Assembly (NCBI RefSeq): GCF_003390845.1
Contig: NZ_QMEK01000001.1
Location: 496,001-560,000 of the forward strand
Source of the DNA: Tropicimonas sp. IMCC34043
GTDB lineage: Bacteria; Pseudomonadota; Alphaproteobacteria; Rhodobacterales; Rhodobacteraceae
Reading direction: 5' to 3'
Length of the DNA: 64,000 nucleotides
In this document: positions 53,291 to 62,803 of the stretch, piece after piece
Numbering within the stretch: the stretch's first letter is position 1
Layout of the letters: every line of letters starts with the position of its first letter
The notes under the pieces: generated by a model
Told to the model about the DNA's origin: nothing
Seen by the model: the letters and a program-made list of their open reading frames with translations, nothing else
Databases searched by the model: none
Translations under genes and position numbers: made by a program

Positions 53291-53931
53291 GCCGGTGCGG
53301 CATCGGGGGCAAGGACCGGGCGGATCGAGGGCAGCGACTGCAACCGGCCGTCGGACAGGCGCCGGGTGATCAGCTTCAACACCGCCAGCCCGAAGGACGG
53401 GTCCTGGAAATAGAGCCGCAGGAAGGTCGCCTCGTCCACCGAATGGATCCGGCCCGCCTGCGAACAACTGGCGCTGGCGCTGCGTTCCTTGGCATCGGTG
53501 AAGAACGAGATTTCGCCGAAGATCTCGCCTGCGCCGAGCCGGATCCCAAGCTCATCGAGCAGGACCTCGCCCGAGGCGATGTAATAGAGCCTGTCCGGGC
53601 GGTCGCCGCGGGAAAAGATCCGCTCGCCCGGGACCATCGCCTGCGCGCGGCTGTAGGCCTTGATCAGCGAGAAATCCGGCGGATCAGCTCGCCGTGCCGC
53701 CGTGACCTTGCGACGAAGCTGCAGGATCTGCCCGACCCGCCACAGGTTGAAGGGCAGCAGCACGAGTTCAAGCGCCAGAAGCGGCCAGAGACCGAGCAGG
53801 CTGGTGTAGGCGATGAAGAACAGGCCCGAGGCGATCGCCGCCAGCCGAAGTGGCAGCATGGTCTTCATGGCATAGGCTGTCAGGGTGAAGGCCGATCCGG
53901 CCCAGCCTATCATTTCCACCGGGTCCAGCAT
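53287..53931 (-). CDS. Membrane protein with cyclic-nucleotide-binding-like domain
   Basis: 214 residues. The N-terminal third has three hydrophobic helices (about 5-22, 27-46 and 49-66). After a basic linker (RKVTAARRADPP) comes a cNMP-binding-type barrel (about 95-200) with GERIFSRGDRPDRLYYIASGEV and FGEISFFTDAKERSASASC. The phosphate-binding cassette keeps the FGE and RSA elements, so nucleotide binding is plausible. There is no output domain beyond the membrane part. ATG at 53931 has GGGAGG upstream. Its stop overlaps the gluQ start. A functional link to queuosine charging is not obvious. Confidence 0.85.
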   Translation of the reverse strand: MLDPVEMIGWAGSAFTLTAYAMKTMLPLRLAAIASGLFFIAYTSLLGLWPLLALELVLLPFNLWRVGQILQLRRKVTAARRADPPDFSLIKAYSRAQAMVPGERIFSRGDRPDRLYYIASGEVLLDELGIRLGAGEIFGEISFFTDAKERSASASCSQAGRIHSVDEATFLRLYFQDPSFGLAVLKLITRRLSDGRLQSLPSIRPVLAPDAAPA

Positions 53932-54047
53932 CCAATCGTCCTCCCTTTTCCTGGGGTTATCGGATGCCCGTGGGCGGGCGGTCAAGCGATTGGCCGGCAC
54001 AGGGGGCAGGCCACCCGCCCGCCGGGACGGGCAGGAGGACGCCGGGG

Positions 54048-55430
54048 TCAGCTTTCGGCGGGATCGGCCAGTTGCCGCGATGCGTCCGGTTTGGCGCAGG
54101 CAGCGAGCCAGCCCTGCCAGGCCTCCTTGGCGCGGTCGGTATAGGCCTTGTAGCGCTCCTTGCGGCCACGCCGGCCGCCGCGGGCATCGATCGGGCGGAA
54201 CAGGCCGAAGTTGACGTTCATCGGCTGGAAGGTCTTTGCATCCGCGCCGCCGGTGATGTGGCTCAGCAGCGCGCCCATGGCGGTGTCCTCGGGCACCGGC
54301 GGCAGCGACAGGCCCAGCACCTCGGCCGCGGCAAGCCGGCCCGCCAGCAGCCCCATGGCGGCACTTTCGACATAGCCCTCGACCCCGGTGATCTGGCCGG
54401 CAAAGCGCAGATGCGGTTTCGATTTCAGCCGCATCTGGCTGTCGAGCAGTCGGGGCGAATTCAGGAACGTGTTGCGGTGGATGCCGCCAAGACGCGCGAA
54501 CCGGGCCTCGGTCAATCCTGGAATCATACGGAAAACAGAGGTTTGCGAGCCGTATTTCATCTTTGTCTGGAAGCCGACGATATTGTAGAGCGTTCCCAGC
54601 GCGTTGTCGCGGCGCAGCTGCACCACGGCACAGGCCTTTTCATCCGGCTTGTGGCTGTTGGTCAGCCCGATCGGTTTCATCGGACCGAACCGCAGGGTCT
54701 CGCGGCCGCGCTCGGCCATGACCTCAATGGGCAGGCAGCCGTCGAAATACTGCGCCGTCTCGCCATCGTGAAACTCGGTCTTTTCGGCGGCGAGCAGCGC
54801 GTCGATGAAGGCCTCGTATTCCTCGCGCGTCATCGGGCAGTTGAGGTAGGCTGTGCGCTCCTCCTCGGTCTCGCCCTTGTCATAGCGCGACTGCATCCAG
54901 GCCACGTCCATGTCGACCGACTCGAAATGCACGATGGGCGCAATGGCGTCGAAAAAGGCGAGCGCATCCTGCCCGGTCTCGGCCGCAATCGCCTCGGCCA
55001 GCGCGCCCGAGGTCAGCGGGCCGGTGGCGATGATCGTGGGGCCGTCTGCGGGCAGGGCCGTCACCTCGCCCTCGGCCACGGTGACCAGCGGGTGGCTGCG
55101 CAGCCGGTCGGTCACGGCCTGCGAGAACAGGTCGCGGTCGACCGCCAGCGCGCCGCCTGCGGGCAGCGCGTGGGTGTCGGCCGTCGCCATGATCAGCCCG
55201 TCTGCCACCCGCATCTCCCAATGCAGCAGTCCGACGGCGTTGTTCTCGTCGTCGTCCGAGCGGAAGGAATTGGAACAGACCATCTCGGCCAGATTGCCGG
55301 TGCGGTGGGCGAAGGTGCCGGTGTGGGGGCGCATTTCATGCAGGACGACAGGTACGCCCATGCGGACGATCTGCCAGGCGGCCTCGGATCCGGCCAAGCC
55401 GCCGCCGATGATATGAATGGGATGTGTCAT
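54048..55430 (-). CDS. trmFO: Folate-dependent tRNA (uracil-54-C5) methyltransferase
   Basis: TrmFO makes ribothymidine at position 54 of the T-loop using methylene-tetrahydrofolate and FADH2. 460 residues, normal length. The FAD site is [19 protein letters not shown] at the N-terminus. Other motifs: [61 protein letters not shown], and GIEGYVES-like [23 protein letters not shown] at 55430; the preceding ribosome site is weak. It lies behind gyrA in the same direction but is separated from it by a large hairpin. Confidence 0.96.
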   Translation of the reverse strand: MTHPIHIIGGGLAGSEAAWQIVRMGVPVVLHEMRPHTGTFAHRTGNLAEMVCSNSFRSDDDENNAVGLLHWEMRVADGLIMATADTHALPAGGALAVDRDLFSQAVTDRLRSHPLVTVAEGEVTALPADGPTIIATGPLTSGALAEAIAAETGQDALAFFDAIAPIVHFESVDMDVAWMQSRYDKGETEEERTAYLNCPMTREEYEAFIDALLAAEKTEFHDGETAQYFDGCLPIEVMAERGRETLRFGPMKPIGLTNSHKPDEKACAVVQLRRDNALGTLYNIVGFQTKMKYGSQTSVFRMIPGLTEARFARLGGIHRNTFLNSPRLLDSQMRLKSKPHLRFAGQITGVEGYVESAAMGLLAGRLAAAEVLGLSLPPVPEDTAMGALLSHITGGADAKTFQPMNVNFGLFRPIDARGGRRGRKERYKAYTDRAKEAWQGWLAACAKPDASRQLADPAES

Positions 55431-55486
55431 TCCGGGGATCTAGGCGATCGGTGGGCGATTGGGAAGCGGGCTGCGCCGCGGGATTG

Positions 55487-55529
55487 CAGGTTTCACGCGC
55501 GCGCCCGTGGGCGCGGGACGTGAAACCTG
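55487..55529 (-). terminator. Long nested hairpin between gyrA and trmFO
   Basis: Outer perfect 11-bp arms CAGGTTTCACG / CGTGAAACCTG enclose an inner GCGCCC/GGGCGC stem, giving a hairpin of about 18 bp with little unpaired sequence. It lies 94 bases after the gyrA stop and 57 bases before the trmFO start. There is no T-run; it may terminate gyrA transcription or be an RNA-processing element in the trmFO leader. Confidence 0.55.
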
Positions 55530-55622
55530 GGGTCCCGGCCACGGGCGGAACAGGTGCGGCCGGGATCGAACCGGGACTCTGCCATGCCGTTGTCGTTCGC
55601 CAGACAGGTGACAGACCAGAGC

Positions 55623-58406
55623 TTACGCGGGCTCGCCCTCGTCGTCCTCGGTTCCGTTTTCGGTCCCGTCTTCGACAATCCTCGCGACCGTCACGACCTC
55701 TTCGCCCGCGGCGGTATGGAAGACCTTGACCCCGCCTGCGCCGCGCGAGCGGAACGAGATGCCTTCGACCGGGCAGCGGATCGACTGGCCGGTCGAGCTG
55801 GCCAGCATGATCTGGTCGTCGATCTCGACCGGGAAGCAGGCAACCAGAGCCCCGCCGCGCATGGCGCGGTCGATTGCGACCACACCCTGGCCCCCGCGTC
55901 CGCGCACAGGATAATCGTGGCTCGACGAGATCTTGCCCGATCCCTTGGCGGTGATGGTCAGGATCAGGTCCTCGGCTGCCGACATCTCGGCATAGCGTTC
56001 CTGGCTCAACTGGCCTTCGGCGGCGGCGTCCTCTTCCTCGTCGATCTCGGCTTCGACCTCGATCTCTTCCTCGACATTGCCGGCCATCAGGCGGCGCTGC
56101 TTGAGATAGGCGGCACGTTCGCCCGGGCTGGCCTCGAAATGGCGGATCACCGACATCGAGACCACCTCGTCGCCCGCGCCGAGCCGCACGCCCCGCACGC
56201 CGACAGAACTGCGGCTGTTGAACACGCGGACATCGGTGCTGGGGAAACGGATCGCCCGGCCTGCCTTGGTCACCAGCATCACGTCGTCATCTTCGGAACA
56301 GATGCGGGCGTTGATCAGGCGGGTCTCGGCATGTTCATCCTCGAACTTCATCGCGATCTTGCCGTTGCGCATGACGTTGGTGAAATCCGACAGCTTGTTG
56401 CGCCGCACGGTACCGGCGGAGGTGGCGAAGACGATCTGCAGGTCGTCCCAATCCTCCTCGGCGCGGTCGACCGGCATTATTGCGGCAATCGAAACGCCGG
56501 GCGGGATCGGCAGGATGTTGACGATGGCCTTGCCGCGCGCGCCGCGACCGCCCGCAGGCAGGCGCCAGGTCTTGAGCTTGTAGGCCATGCCATCGGTGGT
56601 GAAGAACAGAAGCTGGGTATGGGTATTGGCGACGAAGAGCGTGGTCACCACGTCGTCGTCTTTCAGCGCGCCACCCGACAGCCCCTTGCCGCCGCGCCGC
56701 TGGGCGCGGAAATCGGTCAGCGGCGTGCGCTTGATATAACCCGTCTGGGTGACGGTGACGACCATGTCCTCACGCTCGATGAGGTCCTCGTCCTCCATGT
56801 CACCGGCCCAGTCGGCGATCTCGGTGCGGCGGGGGACGGCGAATTGGGCGCGGATATCGCGAAGTTCTTCGGCGATGATGGCAAGGATCCGTTCGCGCGA
56901 GCGCAGGATCTCGAGATAGTCGCGGATCTTTCCGGCCAGTTCCTGCAGTTCGTCGGTAACTTCCTTGACGCCCATCGCGGTCAGCCGCTGCAGCCGCAGA
57001 TCAAGGATGGCGCGGGCCTGAACCTCGGAAAGGTTGTAGGTCCCGTCCTCGTTCATCGTGTGGCTCGGGTCGTCGATTAGCCGGATATAGTCGGCGATGT
57101 CGGAGGCGGGCCAGCGCCGGGTCATCAGCCGTTCGCGGGCCTCGGCGGGGTCGGCCGAACTGCGGATCGTGGCGACGATCTCGTCGACGTTCGACACCGC
57201 GACGGCAAGGCCGCAGAGGATATGGCTGCGCTCGCGGGCGCGCCGCAGTTCAAAGGCGGTGCGCCGCGCCACGACCTCTTCGCGGAAATCGAGGAATGCG
57301 GTCAGGAAGTCGCGCAGTGTCAGCTGCACCGGCCGGCCGCCGTTCAGCGCCAGCATGTTGCAGCCGAACGTGGTCTGCATCGGCGTAAAGCGCCAGAGCT
57401 GGTTCAGGACCACGTCGGGGGTCGCGTCGCGCTTCAGCTCGATCACCACGCGCACGCCGATGCGGTCGGATTCGTCCTGAATGTGGGCGACGCCCTCGAT
57501 CCGCTTGTCGCGGACCATCTCGGCGATCTTCTCGATCATGGTCGCCTTGTTGACCTGATAGGGGATCTCGTCGAGGATGATCGCCCAGCGGTCCTTGCGA
57601 AGCTCCTCGAACCGGGTCTTGGCGCGCAGGATCACGCTGCCGCGGCCTTCGAGATAGGCCTTGCGGGCGCCGGAACGGCCCAGCATCACGCCGCCGGTCG
57701 GGAAATCGGGGCCGGGGACGTATTCGATCAGCTGTTCCGAGGTCAGATCCGGGGTCTCGATCAGCGCCAGCGTCGCGTCGATCACCTCGCCCAGGTTGTG
57801 CGGCGGAATATTGGTCGCCATGCCGACGGCGATACCGCCCGCACCATTGACCAGCATGTTGGGAAAACGCGCGGGCAGGACGGTCGGTTCGCGGTCCTTG
57901 CCGTCGTAGTTGTCCTGAAAATCGACCGTGTCCTTGTCGATGTCGGCCAGCAGGAAGGCCGCCGGCTTGTCCATGCGGACCTCGGTGTAACGCATGGCCG
58001 CCGCGTTGTCGCCGTCCATGGAGCCGAAGTTGCCCTGACCGTCGAGCAGCGGCAGCGACATCGAGAACGGCTGCGCCATCCGCACCAGCGCGTCATAGAT
58101 CGCGCTGTCGCCGTGCGGGTGGTATTTGCCCATCGTGTCGCCCACGGGGCGGGCCGACTTGCGATAGGGCTTGTCGTGGGTGTTGCCGGTCTCGGACATG
58201 GCATAGAGGATGCGCCGGTGCACGGGCTTGAGCCCGTCGCGCAGATCGGGGATCGCGCGGGACACGATCACGCTCATCGCGTAATCGAGGTAGGACGTCT
58301 TCATTTCTTCGGCGATCGAGATCGAGGGCCCGTCGTAGCTGGGTCGATCTGGGCGGTTTGCATCGCCGTTGTCGCCGTCGTCCGGAATCTCGGGGGTGTC
58401 AGTCAT
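55623..58406 (-). CDS. gyrA: DNA gyrase subunit A
   Basis: 927 residues. Breakage-reunion subunit of the negative-supercoiling topoisomerase II. Catalytic tyrosine Y140 is in [10 protein letters not shown]. The quinolone region reads [19 protein letters not shown] with S101 and D105, matching the susceptible residues S83/D87 of E. coli. The GyrA box QRRGGKG is intact in the C-terminal pinwheel. An acidic insertion ([20 protein letters not shown], about residue 770-790) interrupts the C-terminal domain. The N-terminus has a 28-residue acidic extension before [22 protein letters not shown] at 58406; no strong ribosome site. A possible promoter is annotated upstream. Confidence 0.97.
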   Translation of the reverse strand: MTDTPEIPDDGDNGDANRPDRPSYDGPSISIAEEMKTSYLDYAMSVIVSRAIPDLRDGLKPVHRRILYAMSETGNTHDKPYRKSARPVGDTMGKYHPHGDSAIYDALVRMAQPFSMSLPLLDGQGNFGSMDGDNAAAMRYTEVRMDKPAAFLLADIDKDTVDFQDNYDGKDREPTVLPARFPNMLVNGAGGIAVGMATNIPPHNLGEVIDATLALIETPDLTSEQLIEYVPGPDFPTGGVMLGRSGARKAYLEGRGSVILRAKTRFEELRKDRWAIILDEIPYQVNKATMIEKIAEMVRDKRIEGVAHIQDESDRIGVRVVIELKRDATPDVVLNQLWRFTPMQTTFGCNMLALNGGRPVQLTLRDFLTAFLDFREEVVARRTAFELRRARERSHILCGLAVAVSNVDEIVATIRSSADPAEARERLMTRRWPASDIADYIRLIDDPSHTMNEDGTYNLSEVQARAILDLRLQRLTAMGVKEVTDELQELAGKIRDYLEILRSRERILAIIAEELRDIRAQFAVPRRTEIADWAGDMEDEDLIEREDMVVTVTQTGYIKRTPLTDFRAQRRGGKGLSGGALKDDDVVTTLFVANTHTQLLFFTTDGMAYKLKTWRLPAGGRGARGKAIVNILPIPPGVSIAAIMPVDRAEEDWDDLQIVFATSAGTVRRNKLSDFTNVMRNGKIAMKFEDEHAETRLINARICSEDDDVMLVTKAGRAIRFPSTDVRVFNSRSSVGVRGVRLGAGDEVVSMSVIRHFEASPGERAAYLKQRRLMAGNVEEEIEVEAEIDEEEDAAAEGQLSQERYAEMSAAEDLILTITAKGSGKISSSHDYPVRGRGGQGVVAIDRAMRGGALVACFPVEIDDQIMLASSTGQSIRCPVEGISFRSRGAGGVKVFHTAAGEEVVTVARIVEDGTENGTEDDEGEPA

Positions 58407-58448
58407 TCTCGGCCTGTTTTTTTGGCGAACGCCATATCTTGTTGGCGC

Positions 58449-58478
58449 ATACTAGCCGATCCGCGAGATCAGGTGCAA
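58449..58478 (-). promoter_or_regulatory. Possible gyrA promoter
   Basis: On the minus strand TTGCAC (58478-58473), an 18-base spacer and TAGTAT (58454-58449). The -10 box matches four of six bases; the -35 matches three. It lies 42 bases upstream of the gyrA ATG. Confidence 0.4.
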
Positions 58479-58599
58479 TGCCGCCGAGAGCCTCGTTCTG
58501 GCAGCCGCTGGATTTGAGTGACAACAGTTTGTTTTCATTGATAAGTTACTGCAAGCTGGCATCCTGCATCTGTACGGTATCAACGGAGGCAGAACCGCA

Positions 58600-58863
58600 G
58601 TGAGCGAAACCGAACTGATGTTGCGCGGCTATGGGCTTACGACCGCCGAAATTTTCTATCGGATGCCCGATTTCCGCAACGTCCTGAACACTTTCATCTG
58701 GCAGGACTATGACCTTGCCCCGGACCACCCGAAACTGTTCCAGTTCATCGAATTCTGGCAGGAAAAGATCGAAGGTCCGCTGCATTCGGTGCGCTTCGTC
58801 CACCGGCGCGAGATTGCGCCGGGGGAATGGCGCAACGTGACGGGCGAGTTCACCCTGCACTGA
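58600..58863 (+). CDS. usg: Usg family protein
   Basis: 87 residues. Small conserved alphaproteobacterial protein of unknown function, named for its position upstream of trp genes in some species. Characteristic sequence: LMLRGYGLTTAEIFYRMPDF, FIWQDYDLAPDHPKL, FIEFWQEKIEGPLHSVR. GTG start at 58600 with CGGAGG upstream. Divergent to gyrA and convergent with dsbB, whose stop is nine bases away. Confidence 0.92.
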   Translation: MSETELMLRGYGLTTAEIFYRMPDFRNVLNTFIWQDYDLAPDHPKLFQFIEFWQEKIEGPLHSVRFVHRREIAPGEWRNVTGEFTLH

Positions 58864-58872
58864 GGCCGGGCC

Positions 58873-59340
58873 TCAGCCGCGGCGGGCAATGGCAATCCAA
58901 AGCCAGACGAGGCCGAGGCACAGGATCAGGTTGATGTTGGCCAGCGACAGGCCGAGGACCTGCAGCCCGACCTCGTCGCAGCGGATGATCGGCGAGGGCG
59001 TCGAGAAATCGAGCAGGTCGGCCCCTGAAAGGCCGCTGAGGTTCTGGCCGCCGGTGCAGTCGGTCGGGCCGGCCCAGAACTTGCGTTCGACCCCGCTGTG
59101 ATAGAGCGCAATGCCGGCGCCGACGAGGGCGGTTGCGGCCGCGGCGAGCGGCAGCAGCCGGCCGGGCACGGCAAAGGCCAGCGCGGCGAGCACGATCAGG
59201 ACGGCATGGGGCCATCGCTGCAGCAGGCACAGATGACAGGGCAGGAAACCCAGCACGTATTGCACGTAGAAGGCGCCAAGAAGCGTTGCCGCCGAGGCGG
59301 CGCCAGCGGCGAGGGTCAGGTAGCGGCGGGACAGGGTCAA
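58873..59340 (-). CDS. dsbB: Disulfide bond formation protein B
   Basis: 155 residues with four hydrophobic helices. DsbB reoxidises periplasmic DsbA and passes electrons to ubiquinone. Both cysteine pairs are present: LPCHLCLLQRWPH in the first periplasmic loop and CTGG ... IIRCDE in the second. The quinone-proximal arginine follows the first pair (QRWPH). The best start is TTG at 59340 (MTLSRRYL), which overlaps the stop of the upstream yqaA-type gene (TTGA). No ATG lies in the N-terminal region, and the frame upstream encodes only the antisense-like remainder. Convergent with usg. Confidence 0.9.
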   Translation of the reverse strand: MTLSRRYLTLAAGAASAATLLGAFYVQYVLGFLPCHLCLLQRWPHAVLIVLAALAFAVPGRLLPLAAAATALVGAGIALYHSGVERKFWAGPTDCTGGQNLSGLSGADLLDFSTPSPIIRCDEVGLQVLGLSLANINLILCLGLVWLWIAIARRG

Positions 59341-59915
59341 AGGTATTTCACCAGCACGAAGCCGCCGACCAGAACGATCACGAAAACAGTGAGCACCAGG
59401 CCGAGGCGTTTTTCGATGAAGCCGCGGATCGGTTCGCCGAATTTCCACAGCAGCGCCGCCACCAGGAAGAAGCGGCCGCCGCGGGCGACGATAGAGGTTA
59501 TGAGGAAGGTCGCAAAGGGTAACCCGGTCCAGCCTGACATGATCGTGATGACCTTGTAGGGGAAGGGGGTCAGCCCGGCGATCAGCACCGCCCAGAAACC
59601 GAAGTCGTTGAATTTCTGGTTGAAGGCATCGATCTGGTCGCCCTTGCCAAGGCTTTCGAGGATCGGCCTTCCGATCTGTTCAAAGGCGAAGGCGCCGATG
59701 AAATAGCCGAGGATCCCGCCGAGTACCGAGGCGACCATGGCGACCCCTGCGATCAGGAAGGCGCGGTCGCGCCGGGCGATGATCATCGGTATCATCAGCA
59801 CGTCGGGCGGGATCGGGAACACCGAGCTTTCGATGAAGGCGACGGCTGCCAGTGTCCAGAGCGCATATGGACCGGAGGCCAGAGAGATCGTCCGGTCATA
59901 AAGTCGTCGAAACAT
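59337..59915 (-). CDS. YqaA/DedA (VTT domain) family membrane protein
   Basis: 192 residues with about four to five helices. The VTT (SNARE-associated/DedA-type) motif is visible: ESSVFPIPPDVLMIPMI, GGILGYFIGAFAFEQIG, and FGFWAVLIAGLTPFPYKVITIMSG with the conserved G-x-TPFPYK stretch. YqaA-group proteins are shorter DedA relatives, thought to act in lipid flipping. ATG at 59915 (MFRRLYDRTI) was chosen; an in-frame ATG at 59933 adds six residues. Co-transcribed with dsbB through an overlapping stop/start. Confidence 0.9.
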   Translation of the reverse strand: MFRRLYDRTISLASGPYALWTLAAVAFIESSVFPIPPDVLMIPMIIARRDRAFLIAGVAMVASVLGGILGYFIGAFAFEQIGRPILESLGKGDQIDAFNQKFNDFGFWAVLIAGLTPFPYKVITIMSGWTGLPFATFLITSIVARGGRFFLVAALLWKFGEPIRGFIEKRLGLVLTVFVIVLVGGFVLVKYL

Positions 59916-59988
59916 CGATATTCTTTCTGTCATGCTTGCGGTGCAAACATCACCGGGAATCACGCCGGGTCAAGCGGAAGGGGATGCG

Positions 59989-60843
59989 ATGAAATGGCAG
60001 GGACGGCGCGGCAGCCGCAATATCGAGGATCGGCGCGGCAGTCGCGGTGGGGCTGCCCGCATTGGCGGCGCCGGTGGAATCGGTGTTCTGGTGATCGTGC
60101 TGATCGGCTGGTTCCTCGGGGTCGACACCTCGTTTCTGACCGACCCGCAGGGCGGGGCCCCGGTTTCGCAGACGGGATACCAGCCCGCGGGCCAGGACGA
60201 CGCCGCGGCGCAGTTCGTCTCGGTGGTGCTGGCCGATACCGAACAGGTCTGGTCGGGCATTTTCGAAAGCCAGCTCGGGCAGCGCTATGACCCGCCGGTG
60301 CTGGTGCTGTTCTCGGGGGTGACGCCCTCGGCCTGCGGCAATGCCTCGGGCGCGACCGGGCCGTTCTATTGCCCGGTCGATCAGAAGGTCTATCTCGACA
60401 CCGCCTTTTTCGCCGAACTGCGTCAGCGGTTCGGTGCGAACGGCGACTTTGCCGCCGCTTATGTGGTGGCCCACGAGGTCGCGCATCACGTTCAGGACGA
60501 GCTTGGCATCCTCGGCAAGACAACCGACCTGCGCCAGCGGGTCAGCGAGGCAGATTCGAACGCCATCTCGGTGATGGTCGAATTGCAGGCCGATTGCCTG
60601 TCCGGGGTCTGGGCGCGGGCGGCGCAATCGCAGCTTGGCACGCTGGAACGCGGCGATCTGGAGGAAGCGCTGAACGCCGCGGGACGGATCGGAGACGACA
60701 CGCTGCAGCGCCAGTCCGGCCGCGTGCCGCGCCCCGACAGCTTTACCCACGGCAGTTCCGAGCAGCGCCAGCGCTGGTTTGCCCAAGGCTATCAGAGCGG
60801 CGATATCGGAGGTTGCGACACCTTCGGGGCAAGTGCGCTCTAG
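59989..60843 (+). CDS. YpfJ-type putative neutral zinc metallopeptidase
   Basis: 284 residues. A Gly/Arg-rich N-terminus (MKWQGRRGSRNIEDRRG) precedes one membrane helix (about 30-44). The domain outside has HEVAHH (H162, E163, H166) and the later E in SNAISVMVELQADC, which resembles the HExxH...E zincin arrangement of the YpfJ/Zn_peptidase_2 family. Cysteines in SACGN, YCPVD, QADCLSG and GGCDTF could form two disulfides. It is predicted periplasmic, anchored to the inner membrane. Substrate unknown. ATG at 59989 has AAGGGG upstream. Divergent to the yqaA-type gene. Confidence 0.92.
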   Translation: MKWQGRRGSRNIEDRRGSRGGAARIGGAGGIGVLVIVLIGWFLGVDTSFLTDPQGGAPVSQTGYQPAGQDDAAAQFVSVVLADTEQVWSGIFESQLGQRYDPPVLVLFSGVTPSACGNASGATGPFYCPVDQKVYLDTAFFAELRQRFGANGDFAAAYVVAHEVAHHVQDELGILGKTTDLRQRVSEADSNAISVMVELQADCLSGVWARAAQSQLGTLERGDLEEALNAAGRIGDDTLQRQSGRVPRPDSFTHGSSEQRQRWFAQGYQSGDIGGCDTFGASAL

Positions 60844-60966
60844 TCGGCCGACGCGGTCGTTTCATGGGGAGCATGCATGGGGGCCATGCCGTGATCTCGG
60901 GTTGCAAACCGGGGACGTCGCATCGCATAGGAGGTCATCCAGCGTGAACATCGGAGAACCCTGTCC

Positions 60967-62229
60967 ATGACCGTCCTCATTTGTGGTGCCGGGATTTCCG
61001 GCCTGACCCTCGGACTGAGCCTGCATCAGATCGGCGTGCCGTTTCGCATCATCGAGGCGATTGCTGAGCTGCGCCCGCTCGGCTTTGGCATCAACCTGCA
61101 GCCCCACGCGGTGCGCGAATTGTACGATCTGGGGCTGGAGGCGGGGCTGGATGCCGCCGGCATTCCGACCGCCGAGATCGCCTATTTCAACGCCAAGGGG
61201 CAAAAGATCTGGGACGAACCGCGCGGCATCGCCGCCGGCTATGCCTGGCCGCAGTATTCGATCCACCGTGGTGCGCTGCAGATGCTGCTGCACAATACGC
61301 TTTTGAAGCGCTGCGGCCCGAAAGCGATCCTGGGCGGCGCCAAGGTCAGCGAATGGTACGAGACCCCGCACGGGATCGAGGTGGTGTTGACCGACCATGC
61401 GGTCGGGGCGGAACTCGGCCGCGAGCGGGGCAGTGTGCTGGTGGCCTGCGACGGCGTGCAGTCGACGATCCGCAGCACGATCTTTCCCGAACAGGGCCAG
61501 GCCAACCTGCGCCGATCGATGATGTGGCGCGGGCTGGTACGGGGCAAACGCTTTCTCGACGGCCGCACCATGACGATCAGCGGGGCCAAGGGCGCCAAGT
61601 TCGTCGCCTATCCGGTCGCCGACAGCGGCAAGGAAGGCAGCCTGATCAACTGGATTGCCGATATCGACAAGCCGATGGACCGCGACTTCACCCGTCAGGA
61701 CTGGAGCCGTCGTGGCAAGGTCTCGGACGTGCTGCCGACATTCGCGGACTGGCATTTCGACTGGCTCGACATCCCCGAGCTGATCGCGTCGACCGAAGCG
61801 GTCTGGGAATATCCGATGCTCGACCGCGATCCGCTGCCGCGCTGGACCGACGGGCGGATCGCGCTGATGGGCGATTCGGCGCATGCGATGTATCCGATCG
61901 GCTCGAACGGCGCCTCGCAGGGGATCCTCGACGCAAGGGTGCTGGCACGCGAGCTGCGCGACCACGGCGAGACGCCCGAAGCGCTGGTGGCCTACGAGGA
62001 GGTGCGGCGCGACCCGGTCAACGAGATCATCCTCGCAAACCGCCAGCAGGGCCCCGATGTGGTGCTCGACGCGGTGGCCGAACTGGCCCCTGACGGGTTC
62101 GATGACATCGACGCGGTGCTGCCCGAGGCCGAGCGGCGCGAGCTTGCCGAACGCTACAAGCAGGCGACCGGGCTTGGCGTCGAGGAGATCAATGCCAAGC
62201 CCGCGATCCTGGGCCCAGTCGGGCACTGA
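60967..62229 (+). CDS. FAD-dependent monooxygenase (group A, salicylate-hydroxylase-like)
   Basis: 420 residues. Class A flavoprotein hydroxylase using NAD(P)H and O2. FAD motif ICGAGISGLTLGLSL at the N-terminus, the DG motif VLVACDGVQSTIRS (about 157-170), and the GD motif RIALMGDSAHAMYPIGSNGASQGI (about 297-320) are complete. It resembles PhzS/salicylate hydroxylase-type enzymes; substrate not determinable. ATG at 60967 has GGAG upstream. The stop is four bases from the TRAP small-subunit start, so uptake and oxidation of one compound are likely linked. Confidence 0.92.
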   Translation: MTVLICGAGISGLTLGLSLHQIGVPFRIIEAIAELRPLGFGINLQPHAVRELYDLGLEAGLDAAGIPTAEIAYFNAKGQKIWDEPRGIAAGYAWPQYSIHRGALQMLLHNTLLKRCGPKAILGGAKVSEWYETPHGIEVVLTDHAVGAELGRERGSVLVACDGVQSTIRSTIFPEQGQANLRRSMMWRGLVRGKRFLDGRTMTISGAKGAKFVAYPVADSGKEGSLINWIADIDKPMDRDFTRQDWSRRGKVSDVLPTFADWHFDWLDIPELIASTEAVWEYPMLDRDPLPRWTDGRIALMGDSAHAMYPIGSNGASQGILDARVLARELRDHGETPEALVAYEEVRRDPVNEIILANRQQGPDVVLDAVAELAPDGFDDIDAVLPEAERRELAERYKQATGLGVEEINAKPAILGPVGH

Positions 62230-62233
62230 CTCC

Positions 62234-62803
62234 ATGGGGGCAAGCCGGGCCGGGCGCGTGATCGAAGGCGCTGCCCGCGCGCTGGCCTGGTGCGGCGGGG
62301 CGATCATGGCCGCGCTGTCGGTGCTGACCGTGGTTTCGATCCTCGGGCGGGCGCTCGACGGGCTGGGCCTTGGCGCCATACCGGGCGATTACGAGTTGAT
62401 GGCCCACGGCTGTGGCATTGCGGTGTTCTTCTTTCTGCCCTGGTGCCAGCTGAAGCGTGGCCATGTCACCGTCGACATCGTGACCGAACGCTTCCCGCCG
62501 CGGGTGCAGGCGCTGTTCGGTCTGTTTGGCGACGCGCTGATCACCTTCGCCTCGGTGGTGATCCTGCGACAGCTCTGGTTTGCGTTCGGACAGAAATTCC
62601 CCTTCGGGTCCGACACGCTGCGGGGGGCGCTGGGGCTCGGCCATCGTCCGTTCTATGTCGAGACGACCTATGAATTGCAGCTGCCGCTCTGGATCCCCTA
62701 TGCGCTGGCGCTGGTGGGGGCGGCGATGATGGTGGTCGTCGGGCTTTACACCGTGCTGCGCGCCGCCATCTGGGTGCGGGCCGGGCAGGAAGGCCGGGTG
62801 TGA
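62234..62803 (+). CDS. dctQ: TRAP transporter small permease (DctQ)
   Basis: 189 residues with four helices (about 20-40, 50-70, 88-110, 150-175). Typical elements: MAALSVLTVVSILGRALDGLG, YELMAHGCGIAVFFFLPWCQLKRGHVTVDIVTERFP. Accessory subunit that works with DctM to import organic acids in a Na+-dependent, binding-protein-dependent way. ATG at 62234, four bases after the monooxygenase stop. Its stop overlaps the DctM start (GTGTGA). Confidence 0.9.
   Translation: MGASRAGRVIEGAARALAWCGGAIMAALSVLTVVSILGRALDGLGLGAIPGDYELMAHGCGIAVFFFLPWCQLKRGHVTVDIVTERFPPRVQALFGLFGDALITFASVVILRQLWFAFGQKFPFGSDTLRGALGLGHRPFYVETTYELQLPLWIPYALALVGAAMMVVVGLYTVLRAAIWVRAGQEGRV

Noticed and set aside
55545-55620. tRNA-like T-arm on the minus strand (CCCGGTTCGATCCCGG)
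   Set aside because: The T-stem has a mismatch at its base, and the bases upstream provide neither a matching 5' acceptor arm nor D- and anticodon arms of the right spacing.
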